Assembly (NCBI GenBank): GCA_947567625.1
Contig: CANONN010000015.1
Location: forward strand, 1 to 63,258
DNA length: 63,258 bases
Source: an uncultured Roseburia sp.
GTDB lineage: Bacteria > Bacillota > Clostridia > Lachnospirales > Lachnospiraceae
Direction of reading: 5' to 3'
The notes below the pieces were generated by a model that had not been told where the DNA came from, ran no database searches, and saw nothing but the letters and a program-made list of their open reading frames with translations. This document shows, one piece after another, positions 1 to 9,573 of this stretch. The position numbers and the translations under genes are program-made. Positions within the stretch are counted from its first letter, which is position 1. Each line of letters opens with the position of its first letter.

Positions 1-4
1 TAAA

Positions 5-83
5 GTTTGTCTTCGACAAAGAGCCGGATTCCCGCTTGGCTAGATATACGCGTTCATACGGACTTTGCAGCGAGTGCAAAGTC
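5..83 (+). other. Unassigned upstream DNA with two hairpins
   Basis: No gene is recognisable in the first 120 bases. Two perfect inverted repeats are visible: TTTGTC/GACAAA at 6-20 with a 3-base loop, and GACTTTGCA/TGCAAAGTC at 61-83 with a 5-base loop. Neither is followed by a T run, so neither looks like a terminator. They may be the tail of a structured transcript that begins before the window. Confidence 0.35.
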
Positions 84-128
84 CTGAGCTGGACTGTTAC
101 CATAGCAGATGCTTTTCTGAAAAAGAGC

Positions 129-157
129 TTGACAAACATATCGTTCCATGTTAAAGT
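129..157 (+). promoter_or_regulatory. Promoter of infC-rpmI-rplT
   Basis: TTGACA at 129-134, a 17-base spacer, then TAAAGT at 152-157. Transcription would start near 164 and give a leader of about 195 bases before infC. The placement just upstream of the attenuator supports it. Confidence 0.55.
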
Positions 158-163
158 ATCAGA

Positions 164-360
164 GTTGTTAGAAAACAAGTAGAGTATCCACTCTCACCGG
201 AGCACAAGCGCGTGACTCATGGTTTATCGTTCAAAGAACATCTGGCAAACAGGCGGGCCTCCGTATCACGTGCGCCCGGTGTTTCATGGAATGTATCGCT
301 TTTGAATTTTTAGTGGATAGTCTGCCTATCCACTATTTTTTTATTTGGAGGTGTAATACC
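164..360 (+). promoter_or_regulatory. Ribosomal protein L20-type leader of the infC operon
   Basis: The leader holds a terminator hairpin (10-bp perfect stem 311-320/326-335 followed by a T run) directly before the infC ribosome site. An upstream segment TATCCACT (185-192) is complementary to AGTGGATA (312-319) in the 5' arm of the terminator, so an antiterminator pairing is possible. Known biology: in Firmicutes L20 represses this operon by binding the leader and favouring termination. The match to that family is inferred from position and architecture, not from a model search. Confidence 0.6.
311..343 (+). terminator. Attenuator terminator before infC
   Basis: A perfect 10-bp stem (TAGTGGATAG with CTATCCACTA) and a 5-base loop are followed by seven T. 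It lies 12 bases before the GGAGG of infC, so it acts inside the operon leader rather than at the end of an upstream gene. Confidence 0.75.
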
Positions 361-870
361 ATTAGCGATTTAATGATTAACGAACAAATCAGGGACAGGG
401 AAATTCGCCTGATTGGAGAAAACGGAGAACAGCTTGGCATCATGCCGGCAAGAGAAGCTTTGAAAATGGCTGAAGAGGCAGAACTTGATCTGGTTAAGAT
501 TGCCCCCACAGCAAAGCCGCCGGTCTGCAAGATTATCGATTACGGCAAGTATCGGTATGAACTGGCCAGAAAAGAAAAAGAGGCCAGAAAAAAACAGAAA
601 GTGGTAGAACTCAAAGAGATTCGCTTATCACCGAATATTGATTCTAATGATTTAAACACCAAAATGAATGCTGCAAAGAAGTTTTTGAGCAAAGGCGACA
701 AAGTTAAGATTACTTTGCGGTTCCGTGGGCGTGAGATGGCTCATATGAACGCGAGCAGGCATATCCTGGATGATTTTGCCAGGGAGCTTTGTGATGTGGC
801 GGTAGTGGAGAAGGCGCCAAAGGTTGAGGGCAGAAGTATCAGCATGGTGCTGGCGGAAAAAAAGAACTGA
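361..870 (+). CDS. infC: Translation initiation factor IF-3
   Basis: IF-3 binds the 30S subunit, discriminates against wrong start codons and prevents premature subunit joining. The protein is 169 aa, the usual length: an N-terminal domain (about residues 1-75, with the family motif INEQIRDREIRLI), a Lys-rich linker and a C-terminal domain (about 85-167, LRFRGREMAH). The start chosen is ATT at 361, giving ISDLMINEQ; GGAGGTG at 347-353 sits 7 bases upstream and no ATG is suitably placed. An ATT start is classic for infC and underlies its autoregulation, since IF-3 rejects non-canonical starts. An ATG at 286 in the same frame lies inside the attenuator and is not used. First gene of infC-rpmI-rplT. 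Confidence 0.96.
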   Translation: MSDLMINEQIRDREIRLIGENGEQLGIMPAREALKMAEEAELDLVKIAPTAKPPVCKIIDYGKYRYELARKEKEARKKQKVVELKEIRLSPNIDSNDLNTKMNAAKKFLSKGDKVKITLRFRGREMAHMNASRHILDDFARELCDVAVVEKAPKVEGRSISMVLAEKKN

Positions 871-890
871 TTTTTAAGGAGGAATGAATC

Positions 891-1088
891 ATGCCAAAAA
901 TGAAGACAAGCAGATCAGCTGCAAAACGTTTCAAAATAACAGGAACAGGTAAATTAAAGAGAAATAAAGCTTACAAGAGACATATCCTGACAAAGAAGAC
1001 GACCAAGAATAAGAGAAATCTTAGAAAACCGGCTATGACTGATGCTAGCAACGTTAAGAATATGAAGAAGATTTTACCGTATTTATAG
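891..1088 (+). CDS. rpmI: 50S ribosomal protein L35
   Basis: A 65-aa, very basic protein beginning [15 protein letters not shown], typical of bL35, a structural protein of the large ribosomal subunit. It lies 20 bases after infC with an AAGGAGG site (878-884). It is transcribed with infC and rplT and so comes under the same leader control. Confidence 0.97.
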   Translation: MPKMKTSRSAAKRFKITGTGKLKRNKAYKRHILTKKTTKNKRNLRKPAMTDASNVKNMKKILPYL

Positions 1089-1113
1089 GAAGTAAGTTAA
1101 GGAGGATGGAAAG

Positions 1114-1470
1114 ATGGCAAGAGTAAAAGGCGGTTTAGGCGCAAAAAAAAGACATAACAGAACGTTAAAATTGGCGAAAGGATACAGAGGCGCGAGAAGT
1201 AAGCAGTACAGGGTTGCAAAACAGTCCGTTATGAGAGCCTTAGCGAGCTCCTACGCCGGCAGAAAAGAGAGAAAGAGACAGTTCCGCCGCTTATGGATTG
1301 CGCGTATCAACGCGGCAGCAAGACTCAACGGCATTTCTTACAGCCAGATGATGCACGGCTTAAAGGTGGCAGGGGTTGATATCAACCGCAAGATGTTAGC
1401 TGATTTGGCAGTCAATGATGCCGAAGGTTTCGCATCTTTGGCAGAGCTTGCAAAGAAGAGCGTGGCGTAA
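1114..1470 (+). CDS. rplT: 50S ribosomal protein L20
   Basis: A 118-aa basic protein beginning [16 protein letters not shown], full length for bL20. It binds 23S rRNA early in large-subunit assembly and, in Firmicutes, acts back on the infC leader as the operon repressor. It is the last gene of the operon, and two hairpin terminators follow. Confidence 0.97.
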   Translation: MARVKGGLGAKKRHNRTLKLAKGYRGARSKQYRVAKQSVMRALASSYAGRKERKRQFRRLWIARINAAARLNGISYSQMMHGLKVAGVDINRKMLADLAVNDAEGFASLAELAKKSVA

Positions 1471-1495
1471 TCAGCACTGGTGCATAAAAAGAAAC

Positions 1496-1572
1496 GGATG
1501 CCGCGCAGGGCGGGGCATCCTGGTATTTTTGGAAGGACAGTTCGCAGGGCAGCGTACTGTCCGTTGTTTTAT
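1496..1572 (+). terminator. Double terminator after rplT
   Basis: Two successive hairpins: GGATGCC (1496-1502) with GGCATCC (1514-1520) followed by TGGTATTTTT, and GGACAGT (1535-1541) with ACTGTCC (1556-1562) followed by GTTGTTTT. Together they close the infC operon. Confidence 0.75.
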
Positions 1573-1630
1573 ACAATCCGCGAGTTATTTTTAGTATAAC
1601 GAAAAGGAATAGTATTTTTGGATTACTATA

Positions 1631-1659
1631 TTGACATCATATAATGATGTTGGTATGAT
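1631..1659 (+). promoter_or_regulatory. Promoter of ilvN
   Basis: A perfect -35 TTGACA (1631-1636), 17-base spacer and TATGAT (1654-1659). The start point would be near 1666, leaving a leader of only about 20 bases, so no attenuator or T-box fits before ilvN. Confidence 0.75.
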
Positions 1660-1688
1660 AAAAAGCGTATGAAAGAAGGTTTTTCGTT

Positions 1689-2231
1689 ATGAGAAGACAG
1701 GTATTGTCCCTTTTGGTAGAGAATAATCCGGGTGTTACCAGCCATATCTCAGGGCTCTTTTCCCGCAGAGGATATAATATCGACAGCTTTTCCTCCGGGG
1801 TGACGGCAGACCCGCGCTATACGCGGATTACGATCGTCGCGAGCGGTGACAAGCAGATTTTAGAGCAGATCGAAAAACAGCTCGCGAAGCTTGAGGATGT
1901 GGTTGATATCAAGAAGCTTGAGCCGGGTTCTTCCGTGACCAGAGAGTTGATTTTAGTGAAAATTCGTGCAAAAGACACAGAGCGCCAGCCCGTGATGAAC
2001 GTGACCAATATATTCCACGGTAAGATTGTGGATGTCACCCACGATTCCATGGTGATTGAGCTGACCGGACGTCAGGAGAAGCTCGAGTCGTTCCTTGATC
2101 TTCTGCAGGGGTATGAAATATTAGAGCTCGCCCGCACCGGCATCACCGGTTTATCGCGCGGCACCTCGGACGTCAAGTTCTTTGACGAATCCGGCTGTCT
2201 CGTGGAGGGGTGGAACGAAGTGGATTCGTGA
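1689..2231 (+). CDS. ilvN: Acetolactate synthase small (regulatory) subunit
   Basis: This is the regulatory subunit of acetohydroxyacid synthase, which makes acetolactate for valine, leucine and isoleucine. The protein has 180 aa. An N-terminal ACT domain (about residues 3-78, NNPGVTSHISGLFSRRGYNI) carries the valine-feedback fold, and a second ALS-type ACT domain occupies about 85-160. GAAGG at 1675-1679 precedes the ATG. The catalytic subunit IlvB/IlvH partner is not adjacent and is not in this window, so it must be encoded elsewhere. ilvC follows after 102 bases in the same direction, consistent with co-transcription. Confidence 0.93.
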   Translation: MRRQVLSLLVENNPGVTSHISGLFSRRGYNIDSFSSGVTADPRYTRITIVASGDKQILEQIEKQLAKLEDVVDIKKLEPGSSVTRELILVKIRAKDTERQPVMNVTNIFHGKIVDVTHDSMVIELTGRQEKLESFLDLLQGYEILELARTGITGLSRGTSDVKFFDESGCLVEGWNEVDS

Positions 2232-2312
2232 GCCAGGATAAAGCCAAACCGCACATTGGGAGCCGCAGAGCCGAACGGCCAAACGGCTGCCGTATGGATG
2301 TGCAGAATATAA

Positions 2313-3356
<1,044 letters not shown>

Positions 3357-3391
3357 TGACAAGGAAGCGACAGAAGCATAGCGGTTTTTAT

Positions 3392-3421
3392 GGGGGTGGG
3401 ATTTTCCTGCCCCCTCTTTTT
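3392..3421 (+). terminator. Terminator after ilvC
   Basis: A 10-bp GC-rich stem (3392-3401 with 3405-3414, including two G-T pairs) with a TTT loop is followed by TCTTTTTT. It ends the ilvN-ilvC unit. Confidence 0.85.
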
Positions 3422-3453
3422 TGCAAAAAAGGAGAAATTTTTTACATCTTGCA

Positions 3454-3482
3454 TTGCGGGCAGTGAAAGAATCTGCTATACT
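3454..3482 (+). promoter_or_regulatory. Promoter of minCDE
   Basis: TTGCGG (3454-3459), 17-base spacer and TATACT (3477-3482) with a TG one base upstream (extended -10 type). It lies between the ilvC terminator and minC. Confidence 0.55.
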
Positions 3483-3531
3483 TAACCGGATAGTAGTGTG
3501 ATTTTTTAATTTCACACTGTGGAGGGATTAG

Positions 3532-4230
3532 ATGTCACAGGCGGTAATATTAAAAAGCAATCAGTATGGATTGCATCTTATTTTGGACAAAAATATGCCT
3601 TTCCCATCGCTTCTGGAGGCGATCGTTGCCAAATTCAGAGAGTCGGACAAGTTTTTTAAGGATGCGAGGGTGGCGATTTCTTTTGAGGGGCGCAAACTGA
3701 CCGGGGAGCAGGAGACGCAGATTATAGAGGCCATCACAGCCAATACGGCATTGGAGATTCTCTGTGTGATCGACAATAATCCGGCGCACGAGGCATATGT
3801 GAAAGAGCAGATTGCCAGACAGCAGGCGGCGATGCAGATGCCCTATGCGGACGGCGGCACCAATTTTTACCGGGGAACGCTGCGCTCCGGCCAGACGATC
3901 GAGAGTGAAAACGGAATCGTCGTGGTCGGCGACGTGAATCCGGGGGCCAGTGTTTCCGCCAACGGCAGCGTTGTGGTGCTTGGTTCGGTCAAAGGCAATG
4001 TGTATGCGGGGCTTGGCGGCGATGACGGCGCCTTTATTGTTGCTTTGGATATGGACCCCATACAGATTCGTATCGGCAGCGTGCTGGCAAAGAGCCCGGA
4101 TAAGACATTTGTGAGAAGGCGCAGAAAGCGCAAGCTAAAAGAGAACAAGTCTGTTCCGCAGATCGCCTACGCGAAAGACGGAACGATTTGCATTGAACCG
4201 TTATCGAAAGAATTATTGAGTGATATTTAA
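3532..4230 (+). CDS. minC: Septum site-determining protein MinC
   Basis: MinC inhibits FtsZ ring formation away from midcell. The protein has 232 aa. The N-terminal FtsZ-antagonist domain covers about residues 1-100. The C-terminal part (about 120-205) is the right-handed beta-helix domain, with GTLRSGQTIESENGIVV and a following VVVLGSVKGN repeat. GGAGG at 3522-3526 supports the ATG. It is the first gene of minC-minD-minE, the order found in E. coli and in clostridia that use MinE. Confidence 0.93.
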   Translation: MSQAVILKSNQYGLHLILDKNMPFPSLLEAIVAKFRESDKFFKDARVAISFEGRKLTGEQETQIIEAITANTALEILCVIDNNPAHEAYVKEQIARQQAAMQMPYADGGTNFYRGTLRSGQTIESENGIVVVGDVNPGASVSANGSVVVLGSVKGNVYAGLGGDDGAFIVALDMDPIQIRIGSVLAKSPDKTFVRRRRKRKLKENKSVPQIAYAKDGTICIEPLSKELLSDI

Positions 4231-4307
4231 CAACAGAGAATGAGCCAGGCGAAGATCATGGTGACAGGTCTGATTTCAACTTTGGACACTTTGGAATGGA
4301 GGAAAAG

Positions 4308-5099
4308 ATGAGTGAAGTAATCGTAATTACATCCGGCAAGGGTGGTGTAGGAAAGACGACAACGGCGGCAAATGTGGGAACAGGTCTCGCGCAACTAAAC
4401 AAAAAGGTTGTATTGATCGATACCGATATCGGACTGCGCAATCTCGATGTGGTGATGGGATTGGAGAATCGTATTGTCTACAATCTGGTAGATGTTGTGG
4501 AGGGGAACTGCCGCATTGAGCAGGCGTTGATCAAAGACAAGAAATACCCGGATTTACGACTGCTTCCATCTGCGCAGACAAGAGACAAGACCGCGGTGTC
4601 CCCCGAACAGATGCAGGAGTTGATCGATGAGCTGAGAAAAAGTTATGATTATATCCTCTTAGACTGCCCGGCCGGGATTGAGCAGGGATTTAAGAATGCG
4701 ATCGCGGGGGCGGACCGTGCGTTGGTCGTGACAAACCCAGAGGTTTCCGCTATCCGCGATGCAGATCGAATCATCGGTCTGCTCGAGGCGAACGGGATTA
4801 AGAACGTTGATTTGATTGTCAACCGTATCCGCATGGATATGGTAAAAAAAGGCGATATGATGACGGTGGACGACGTGCGGGAGTTGTTGGCCGTAAACTT
4901 GATCGGCGTGGTGCCGGATGATGAACATATCGTGATTTCGACAAACCAGGGAGCTCCGTTGGTGGGCAGCGACTGCCAGGCCGGACAGGCGTATGCCAAT
5001 ATCTGCCGCCGCGTGGTAGGCGAGGACGTGCCATTTCTAAATCTGGAGGTAAAGGGCGGACTTTTTGCAAGGCTCAAAGAATTATTTAAGAAAAATTAG
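4308..5099 (+). CDS. minD: Septum site-determining ATPase MinD
   Basis: A membrane-cycling ParA/MinD-family ATPase that recruits MinC. It is 263 aa. The deviant Walker A motif KGGVGKTT lies at residues 11-18, switch motifs DTDIGLRNLD and DCPAG follow, and the C-terminal amphipathic membrane-targeting helix ends LFARLKELFKKN. The start at 4308 (MSEVIVI) is preferred to an ATG at 4296 because GGAGGAAAAG fills the space between them. Confidence 0.95.
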   Translation: MSEVIVITSGKGGVGKTTTAANVGTGLAQLNKKVVLIDTDIGLRNLDVVMGLENRIVYNLVDVVEGNCRIEQALIKDKKYPDLRLLPSAQTRDKTAVSPEQMQELIDELRKSYDYILLDCPAGIEQGFKNAIAGADRALVVTNPEVSAIRDADRIIGLLEANGIKNVDLIVNRIRMDMVKKGDMMTVDDVRELLAVNLIGVVPDDEHIVISTNQGAPLVGSDCQAGQAYANICRRVVGEDVPFLNLEVKGGLFARLKELFKKN

Positions 5100-5110
5100 G
5101 AGGACTTTCC

Positions 5111-5389
5111 GTGGGACTGATGGAATTATTTAACAAAAAGAAAAATACAGGCACTGTGGCAAGAGACCGCTTAAAGCTTTTGCTGGTGTCTGACCGTGCG
5201 AACTGTTCTCCCGAGCTGATGGAACAGATCAAAAATGAGATCATACAGGTGCTTTCCAAGTATATGGAAATCGATACGGACGGTCTGGAGGTGCAGGTGA
5301 CACAGACGGAATCGGACCTTGGCGACGGGGCCGTTCCGGCGCTGATCGCCAATATCCCGATTCGCGATATTAAGCACGGCACCAGTTAG
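5111..5389 (+). CDS. minE: Cell division topological specificity factor MinE
   Basis: MinE stimulates the MinD ATPase and drives pole-to-pole or standing-wave positioning. The protein has 92 aa. The N-terminal anti-MinCD helix region contains TGTVARDRLKLLLVSDR (about residues 14-30); the C-terminal dimerisation domain follows. The start is GTG at 5111, 6 bases after AGGAGGA (5098-5104); an ATG at 5120 is an alternative. Its AGGAGG overlaps the minD stop, so translation is likely coupled. Confidence 0.93.
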   Translation: MGLMELFNKKKNTGTVARDRLKLLLVSDRANCSPELMEQIKNEIIQVLSKYMEIDTDGLEVQVTQTESDLGDGAVPALIANIPIRDIKHGTS

Positions 5390-5514
5390 GGGACGTTTGA
5401 AGGGATATACAGGGGCGCGGGAACCGGATGTTTGACAGCGAAAACAGGCGGTTTGGCCGATGCGTTTACAGCGATACATAGGGGAAGTTATGATAGAGAA
5501 AGGATAGTGTGAGT

Positions 5515-7932
5515 ATGTCAGAACTTTATAATCATAAAGTCATCGAAAACAAATGGCAGCAGATCTGGGATGACGAGAGGGCGTTTGCCGCCGCCAACGA
5601 TTACACAAAACCAAAATACTACGCGTTAGTGGAGTTCCCGTATCCCTCGGGACAGGGGCTCCATGTGGGGCACCCAAGGCCGTACACGGCGCTCGATATC
5701 GTGGCGAGAAAGCGCAGGATGCAGGGGTACAACGTACTCTATCCGATGGGGTGGGACGCGTTTGGCCTGCCGACCGAGAATTACGCCATCAAAAACAAGA
5801 TTCACCCGAAGATCGTCACGGCCGACAACGTAAAGCGTTTTAAGGGCCAGTTACACTCTCTTGGCTATTCGTTTGACTGGGAGCGGGAAATCAATACCAC
5901 GGATTCCGATTACTACAAATGGACGCAGTGGATCTTTTTGAAATTGTTTAAAGCGGGTCTTGCCTACAAGAAAGAGATGCCGATCAACTGGTGCACTTCC
6001 TGTAAAGTCGGACTGGCCAACGAGGAGGTGGTCGGAGGCGTCTGTGAGCGCTGCGGCGCTCCGGTGGTCCGCAAGGTTAAGAGCGAGTGGATGTTAAAGA
6101 TCACCGAGTACGCACAAAAGCTGCTCGACGGCCTGGAGGACGTCGATTTTATCGAGCGCGTCAAGGTATCGCAGAAAAACTGGATTGGCAAGTCACAGGG
6201 AGCGGAGGTTGACTTCCCGATTGCCGGCAAAGAGGATAAGCTGCGCGTCTATACGACCCGCTGCGATACGCTCTTCGGCGCGACATATATGGTAGTTTCA
6301 CCGGAACATCCCCTGATCGACAAATATAAAGAGGAGCTTAATAACTGGGATGAGATCGCGGCATACCGCGAGGAGGCGGCCAAGAAGTCCGATTTTGAGC
6401 GCGCGGAGCTGGCCAAAGAAAAGACGGGCGTGGAGCTTGACGGCCTGCGGGCTGTCAATCCGGTAAACGGCAAGGAGATTCCGATTTGGATATCCGATTA
6501 TGTGCTCATGTCTTACGGTACGGGAGCGATCATGGCTGTTCCGGCGCATGACGACCGTGACTGGGAGTTCGCCAAAAAGTTTGGCCTGCCGCTGCTTCAG
6601 GTCGTGGCCAAAAACGGTGAGGAAGTGGATATCAACGAAGCCGCGTTCACCGATGTGGCAACCGGCGTTTTGATCAATTCCGAGTTTTTAAACGGCCTGG
6701 AAGTAAAAGACGCCAAAGCGAAGATGATCGCATTTTTAGAGGAAAAAGGGATTGGAACGGCGAAGACCAATTTTAAACTGCGCGACTGGGTGTTTTCCCG
6801 CCAGCGCTATTGGGGCGAACCGATTCCGATCGTATTTTGTGAAACGTGCGGATATGTGCCGCTCGATGAGAGCGAGCTGCCGCTGATGCTGCCGGAGGTT
6901 GACAGTTATATGCCCACCGACAACGGCGAGTCCCCGCTTGCGGCGATGACGGACTGGGTCAATACAACCTGTCCCTGCTGCGGAGGCCGCGCAAAGCGCG
7001 AGACCGACACCATGCCACAGTGGGCCGGCTCTTCCTGGTACTTTTTGCGCTACACGGACCCCACGAATCAGGAGGCATTGGCAAGCAAAGAAGCGTTAGA
7101 ATACTGGATGCCGGTGGATTGGTACAACGGTGGTATGGAGCATACGACGCTGCATCTATTGTATTCCCGCTTCTGGCACCGTTTTCTCTATGATGAGGGC
7201 GTCGTTCCGTGCCCGGAGCCCTACCAGAAACGCACCTCCCACGGCATGATTCTCGGTGAGAACGGAGAGAAAATGTCAAAGTCCAGGGGCAACGTCGTCA
7301 ATCCTGACGATATTGTCAGAGATTACGGCGCCGACACGCTGCGGACCTACGAAATGTTCATCGGAGCCTTTGACCTTAGCGCGTCATGGTCGGAGGACGG
7401 TGTGAAAGGGTGCAGGCGTTTCCTCGAGCGCGTCTGGAAGTTGCAGGATATTATGACGGAAGAAGAGGGCTATGCCTCCGATTTGGAGACCAAGATGCAC
7501 CAGACGATCAAAAAGGTCAGCAATGACTATGAGAATCTCAAATACAACACCGCGATCGCGGCCATGATGGCGCTGCTCAACGAGTTTACCCGGAAAAATG
7601 CCATTACCCGGGGCGAGTATAAGACACTGCTGATTCTCTTAAATCCAGTGGCGCCTCATATCACCGAGGAATTGTGGCAGAAGATCGGCTGTGCGGGCAG
7701 GGTATACCAGCAGACATGGCCCAAGTATGACGAGGCCAAGACCGTCGAGAATACGATAGAGATCGCCGTGCAGATCAACGGCAAGATAAAAGCCACCCTT
7801 GCGATCGCCAGAGACGAGGAGAAGGAATCCGTCATCGCGAAAGCAAAGGAGCTGATCGCGGATAAGCTCACCGGGACGATCGTAAAAGAAATCTATGTGC
7901 CGGGGCGTATCGTAAATCTGGTACAAAAATAG
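5515..7932 (+). CDS. leuS: Leucine-tRNA ligase
   Basis: Charges tRNA-Leu. It is a class I synthetase of 805 aa, the usual bacterial length. The HIGH motif is HVGH (about residues 48-51) inside [15 protein letters not shown]; the editing CP1 domain follows (about 220-420); KMSKS is at residues 586-590; the C-terminal anticodon-binding and tail domains complete it. Zinc-ribbon cysteines are present (CTSCK...CERCG near 160-180 and CETCG...CPCCG near 440-490). The start at 5515 (ATG) is preferred; GTG at 5509 is possible. No T-box leader is visible in the 125 bases upstream. Confidence 0.96.
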   Translation: MSELYNHKVIENKWQQIWDDERAFAAANDYTKPKYYALVEFPYPSGQGLHVGHPRPYTALDIVARKRRMQGYNVLYPMGWDAFGLPTENYAIKNKIHPKIVTADNVKRFKGQLHSLGYSFDWEREINTTDSDYYKWTQWIFLKLFKAGLAYKKEMPINWCTSCKVGLANEEVVGGVCERCGAPVVRKVKSEWMLKITEYAQKLLDGLEDVDFIERVKVSQKNWIGKSQGAEVDFPIAGKEDKLRVYTTRCDTLFGATYMVVSPEHPLIDKYKEELNNWDEIAAYREEAAKKSDFERAELAKEKTGVELDGLRAVNPVNGKEIPIWISDYVLMSYGTGAIMAVPAHDDRDWEFAKKFGLPLLQVVAKNGEEVDINEAAFTDVATGVLINSEFLNGLEVKDAKAKMIAFLEEKGIGTAKTNFKLRDWVFSRQRYWGEPIPIVFCETCGYVPLDESELPLMLPEVDSYMPTDNGESPLAAMTDWVNTTCPCCGGRAKRETDTMPQWAGSSWYFLRYTDPTNQEALASKEALEYWMPVDWYNGGMEHTTLHLLYSRFWHRFLYDEGVVPCPEPYQKRTSHGMILGENGEKMSKSRGNVVNPDDIVRDYGADTLRTYEMFIGAFDLSASWSEDGVKGCRRFLERVWKLQDIMTEEEGYASDLETKMHQTIKKVSNDYENLKYNTAIAAMMALLNEFTRKNAITRGEYKTLLILLNPVAPHITEELWQKIGCAGRVYQQTWPKYDEAKTVENTIEIAVQINGKIKATLAIARDEEKESVIAKAKELIADKLTGTIVKEIYVPGRIVNLVQK

Positions 7933-7955
7933 CAAACCTGCGGTCGAAGGATAAC

Positions 7956-8849
7956 TTATCGCCGCCGTTTGTAGAAGGAGATAAATTCGGCCAGCGAGGT
8001 CGAAGCTTTGCCGTTCATCCGGTAGGCAAACCCGACTTCCCTTTTGGGGATGGGGTGGCCTACCGGTATTTCGATTAGAGTGCCGTTTGCCAGATCGCTT
8101 TTTACAAAATTCTTGATGACGCAGGCGACGCCGACGCCGATTTTGGCGAAGTCGATCAGCAAATCCATGTTGGAGATATCGATCGAATCTTTCACTTGTA
8201 TCTGATGTTCCCGCAGATAATTGTCGATGTAGCGCCTCGTCATATTATTGGAATCGAGCATCATCAGCGTAGAATTCGACAGAATCTGGTTCCTGGTGAT
8301 GCTGCGGGCGCGAAGGTTGCGGATATAGTCTTTTGTCGCGACAAAGATATCCTCGATCTCTGCGAGAAAGTCAAAGTGAATATTTTTCAGGGAATCGGGC
8401 TTGCCGATCAAGCCGATATCAATCTTGCCATCCTCTAAAAGGCGCAGCGTTTCGTTGGTGGACTGGCAGGCAATCGAGATGGAGATATGGGGGTATCGTT
8501 GGATAAATTCTTTCAGATAGGGCAGGAGCAGATATTTGCACAGCGTAGTGCTGACGCCGATTTTTAAATGGCCGATGCCAAGCTCGATCGAACGCTTTAG
8601 CTTTTCTTCTCCGAGCGTCAAGGTCTCGAAGGCGTCGCGGACATGCTCGTAGAGCAATTGCCCCTCTTCTGTCAGGACGACGCCGCGCGAGCTGCGCGAG
8701 AACAGAAGACAGCCGACACACTCCTCCAGCTTTTGGATGGATTTGCTGATCGCCGGCTGGCTGATATAGAGTTCCTTGGCGGCTTTTGAGATATTGCCGG
8801 CGTTGGCGACCGCGTAGAAAATGCGATAACTGGATAGATTTTGATTCAT
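7956..8849 (-). CDS. LysR-family transcriptional regulator
   Basis: The protein has 297 aa. The N-terminal winged helix-turn-helix (about residues 5-65) contains NISKAAKELYISQPAISKSI; the C-terminal periplasmic-binding-like effector domain covers about 92-290. GGGAGG lies 7 bases before the ATG at 8849. It is divergent from leuC, and the 724 bases between them carry many copies of a GTAAC-type word, so control of leuC-leuD is a reasonable inference. The effector is unknown. leuS converges from the other side with only 23 bases between the stops. Confidence 0.9.
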   Translation of the reverse strand: MNQNLSSYRIFYAVANAGNISKAAKELYISQPAISKSIQKLEECVGCLLFSRSSRGVVLTEEGQLLYEHVRDAFETLTLGEEKLKRSIELGIGHLKIGVSTTLCKYLLLPYLKEFIQRYPHISISIACQSTNETLRLLEDGKIDIGLIGKPDSLKNIHFDFLAEIEDIFVATKDYIRNLRARSITRNQILSNSTLMMLDSNNMTRRYIDNYLREHQIQVKDSIDISNMDLLIDFAKIGVGVACVIKNFVKSDLANGTLIEIPVGHPIPKREVGFAYRMNGKASTSLAEFISFYKRRR

Positions 8850-8904
8850 GGCGAACCTCCCTGTGATTCCAAGAACTAGTTTCTTGGATATAATTTCAAG
8901 AAAT

Positions 8905-9212
8905 ATGATTTTTTCGGTTACGAGATCTGTAACGTATGTTTAAATAGATGTTCGTAACAAATGTTCCGTCAAACGTGATCACAAAAAATACAATATCCGT
9001 AACATATGATTTTTTCGGTTACGAGATCTGTAACGTATGTTTAAATTGATATTCGTAACATATGTTTCGTCAAACATGATTACAAAAAACACAATATCCG
9101 TAACATATGATTTTTTCGGTTACAAGATCTGTAACGTATGTTTAAATTGATGTTCGTAACAAATGTTCCGTCAAACATGATCAAAAAAATACAATATCCG
9201 TAACATATGTTT
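8905..9212. repeat. Tandem 101-bp repeats upstream of leuC
   Basis: The block beginning ATGATTTTTTCGGTTAC occurs at 8905, 9006 and 9107, a period of exactly 101 bp, about three copies with scattered substitutions. Each copy carries the near-palindrome GTTAC-GAGATCT-GTAAC (for example 8917-8933) and three copies of the 10-mer GTAACRWATG at fixed spacings. The first copies begin 56 bases from the LysR start codon. Confidence 0.9.
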
Positions 9213-9331
9213 CAGTTATTCTTGATTGTAAGAAATGGTATCTGCAACATATGTTTCAGTTATTCTTGATTGTAAGAAATGGTATCTGCAACATATGTTT
9301 CAGTCTTATATGATTACAGAAAATGATATCC
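9200..9331. repeat. Tandem 44-bp repeats upstream of leuC
   Basis: The 10-mer GYAACATATG recurs at 9200, 9244 and 9288, a period of exactly 44 bp. The first two units are almost identical (AACATATGTTTCAGTTATTC...), the third has diverged. The array directly continues the 101-bp repeats and shares their core word. Confidence 0.9.
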
Positions 9332-9573
9332 ATAATGATATGGTTCTATGAATTGAGCCGATCATCTGACAACTGTATCATAACATAAAACGAAGTTATG
9401 GTAAATATATTTATTATGTATTTTTATTATAGTAATAGTTATGATATGATTCTATCGTAACAGTTAGGCATTCGGCTTTACGGTTACATTGTATTAACAC
9501 TTCAGAAGACTTAAAAGTTGACAGTCAAAGCTTCTGATGATTACAAAAATAAAGAATAGGGGGATACGCATAT
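9332..9573 (+). promoter_or_regulatory. AT-rich leuC leader and promoter region
   Basis: Between the repeats and leuC lies an AT-rich stretch. TTGACA at 9518-9523 is a -35 candidate, but the -10 (TTACAA at 9541) is weak, which would suit an activated promoter. Inverted repeat TCAGAAG (9502-9508)/CTTCTGA (9531-9537) surrounds the TTGACA. AGGGGG at 9558-9563 is the leuC ribosome site. No T-box signature was seen. Confidence 0.4.

Noticed and set aside
286-360. ATG at 286 as an in-frame upstream start for infC
   Set aside because: The extra 25 codons run through the attenuator hairpin and do not resemble IF-3; the GGAGG at 347 points to ATT 361.
5465-5494. Promoter TTTACA-18-TATGAT before leuS
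   Set aside because: The start point would fall in or after the ribosome site, so it was not listed as a feature.
8905-9331. The repeat block as a CRISPR array
   Set aside because: The whole unit is repeated, including what would be spacers, the periods are 101 and 44 bp, and no cas genes are present.
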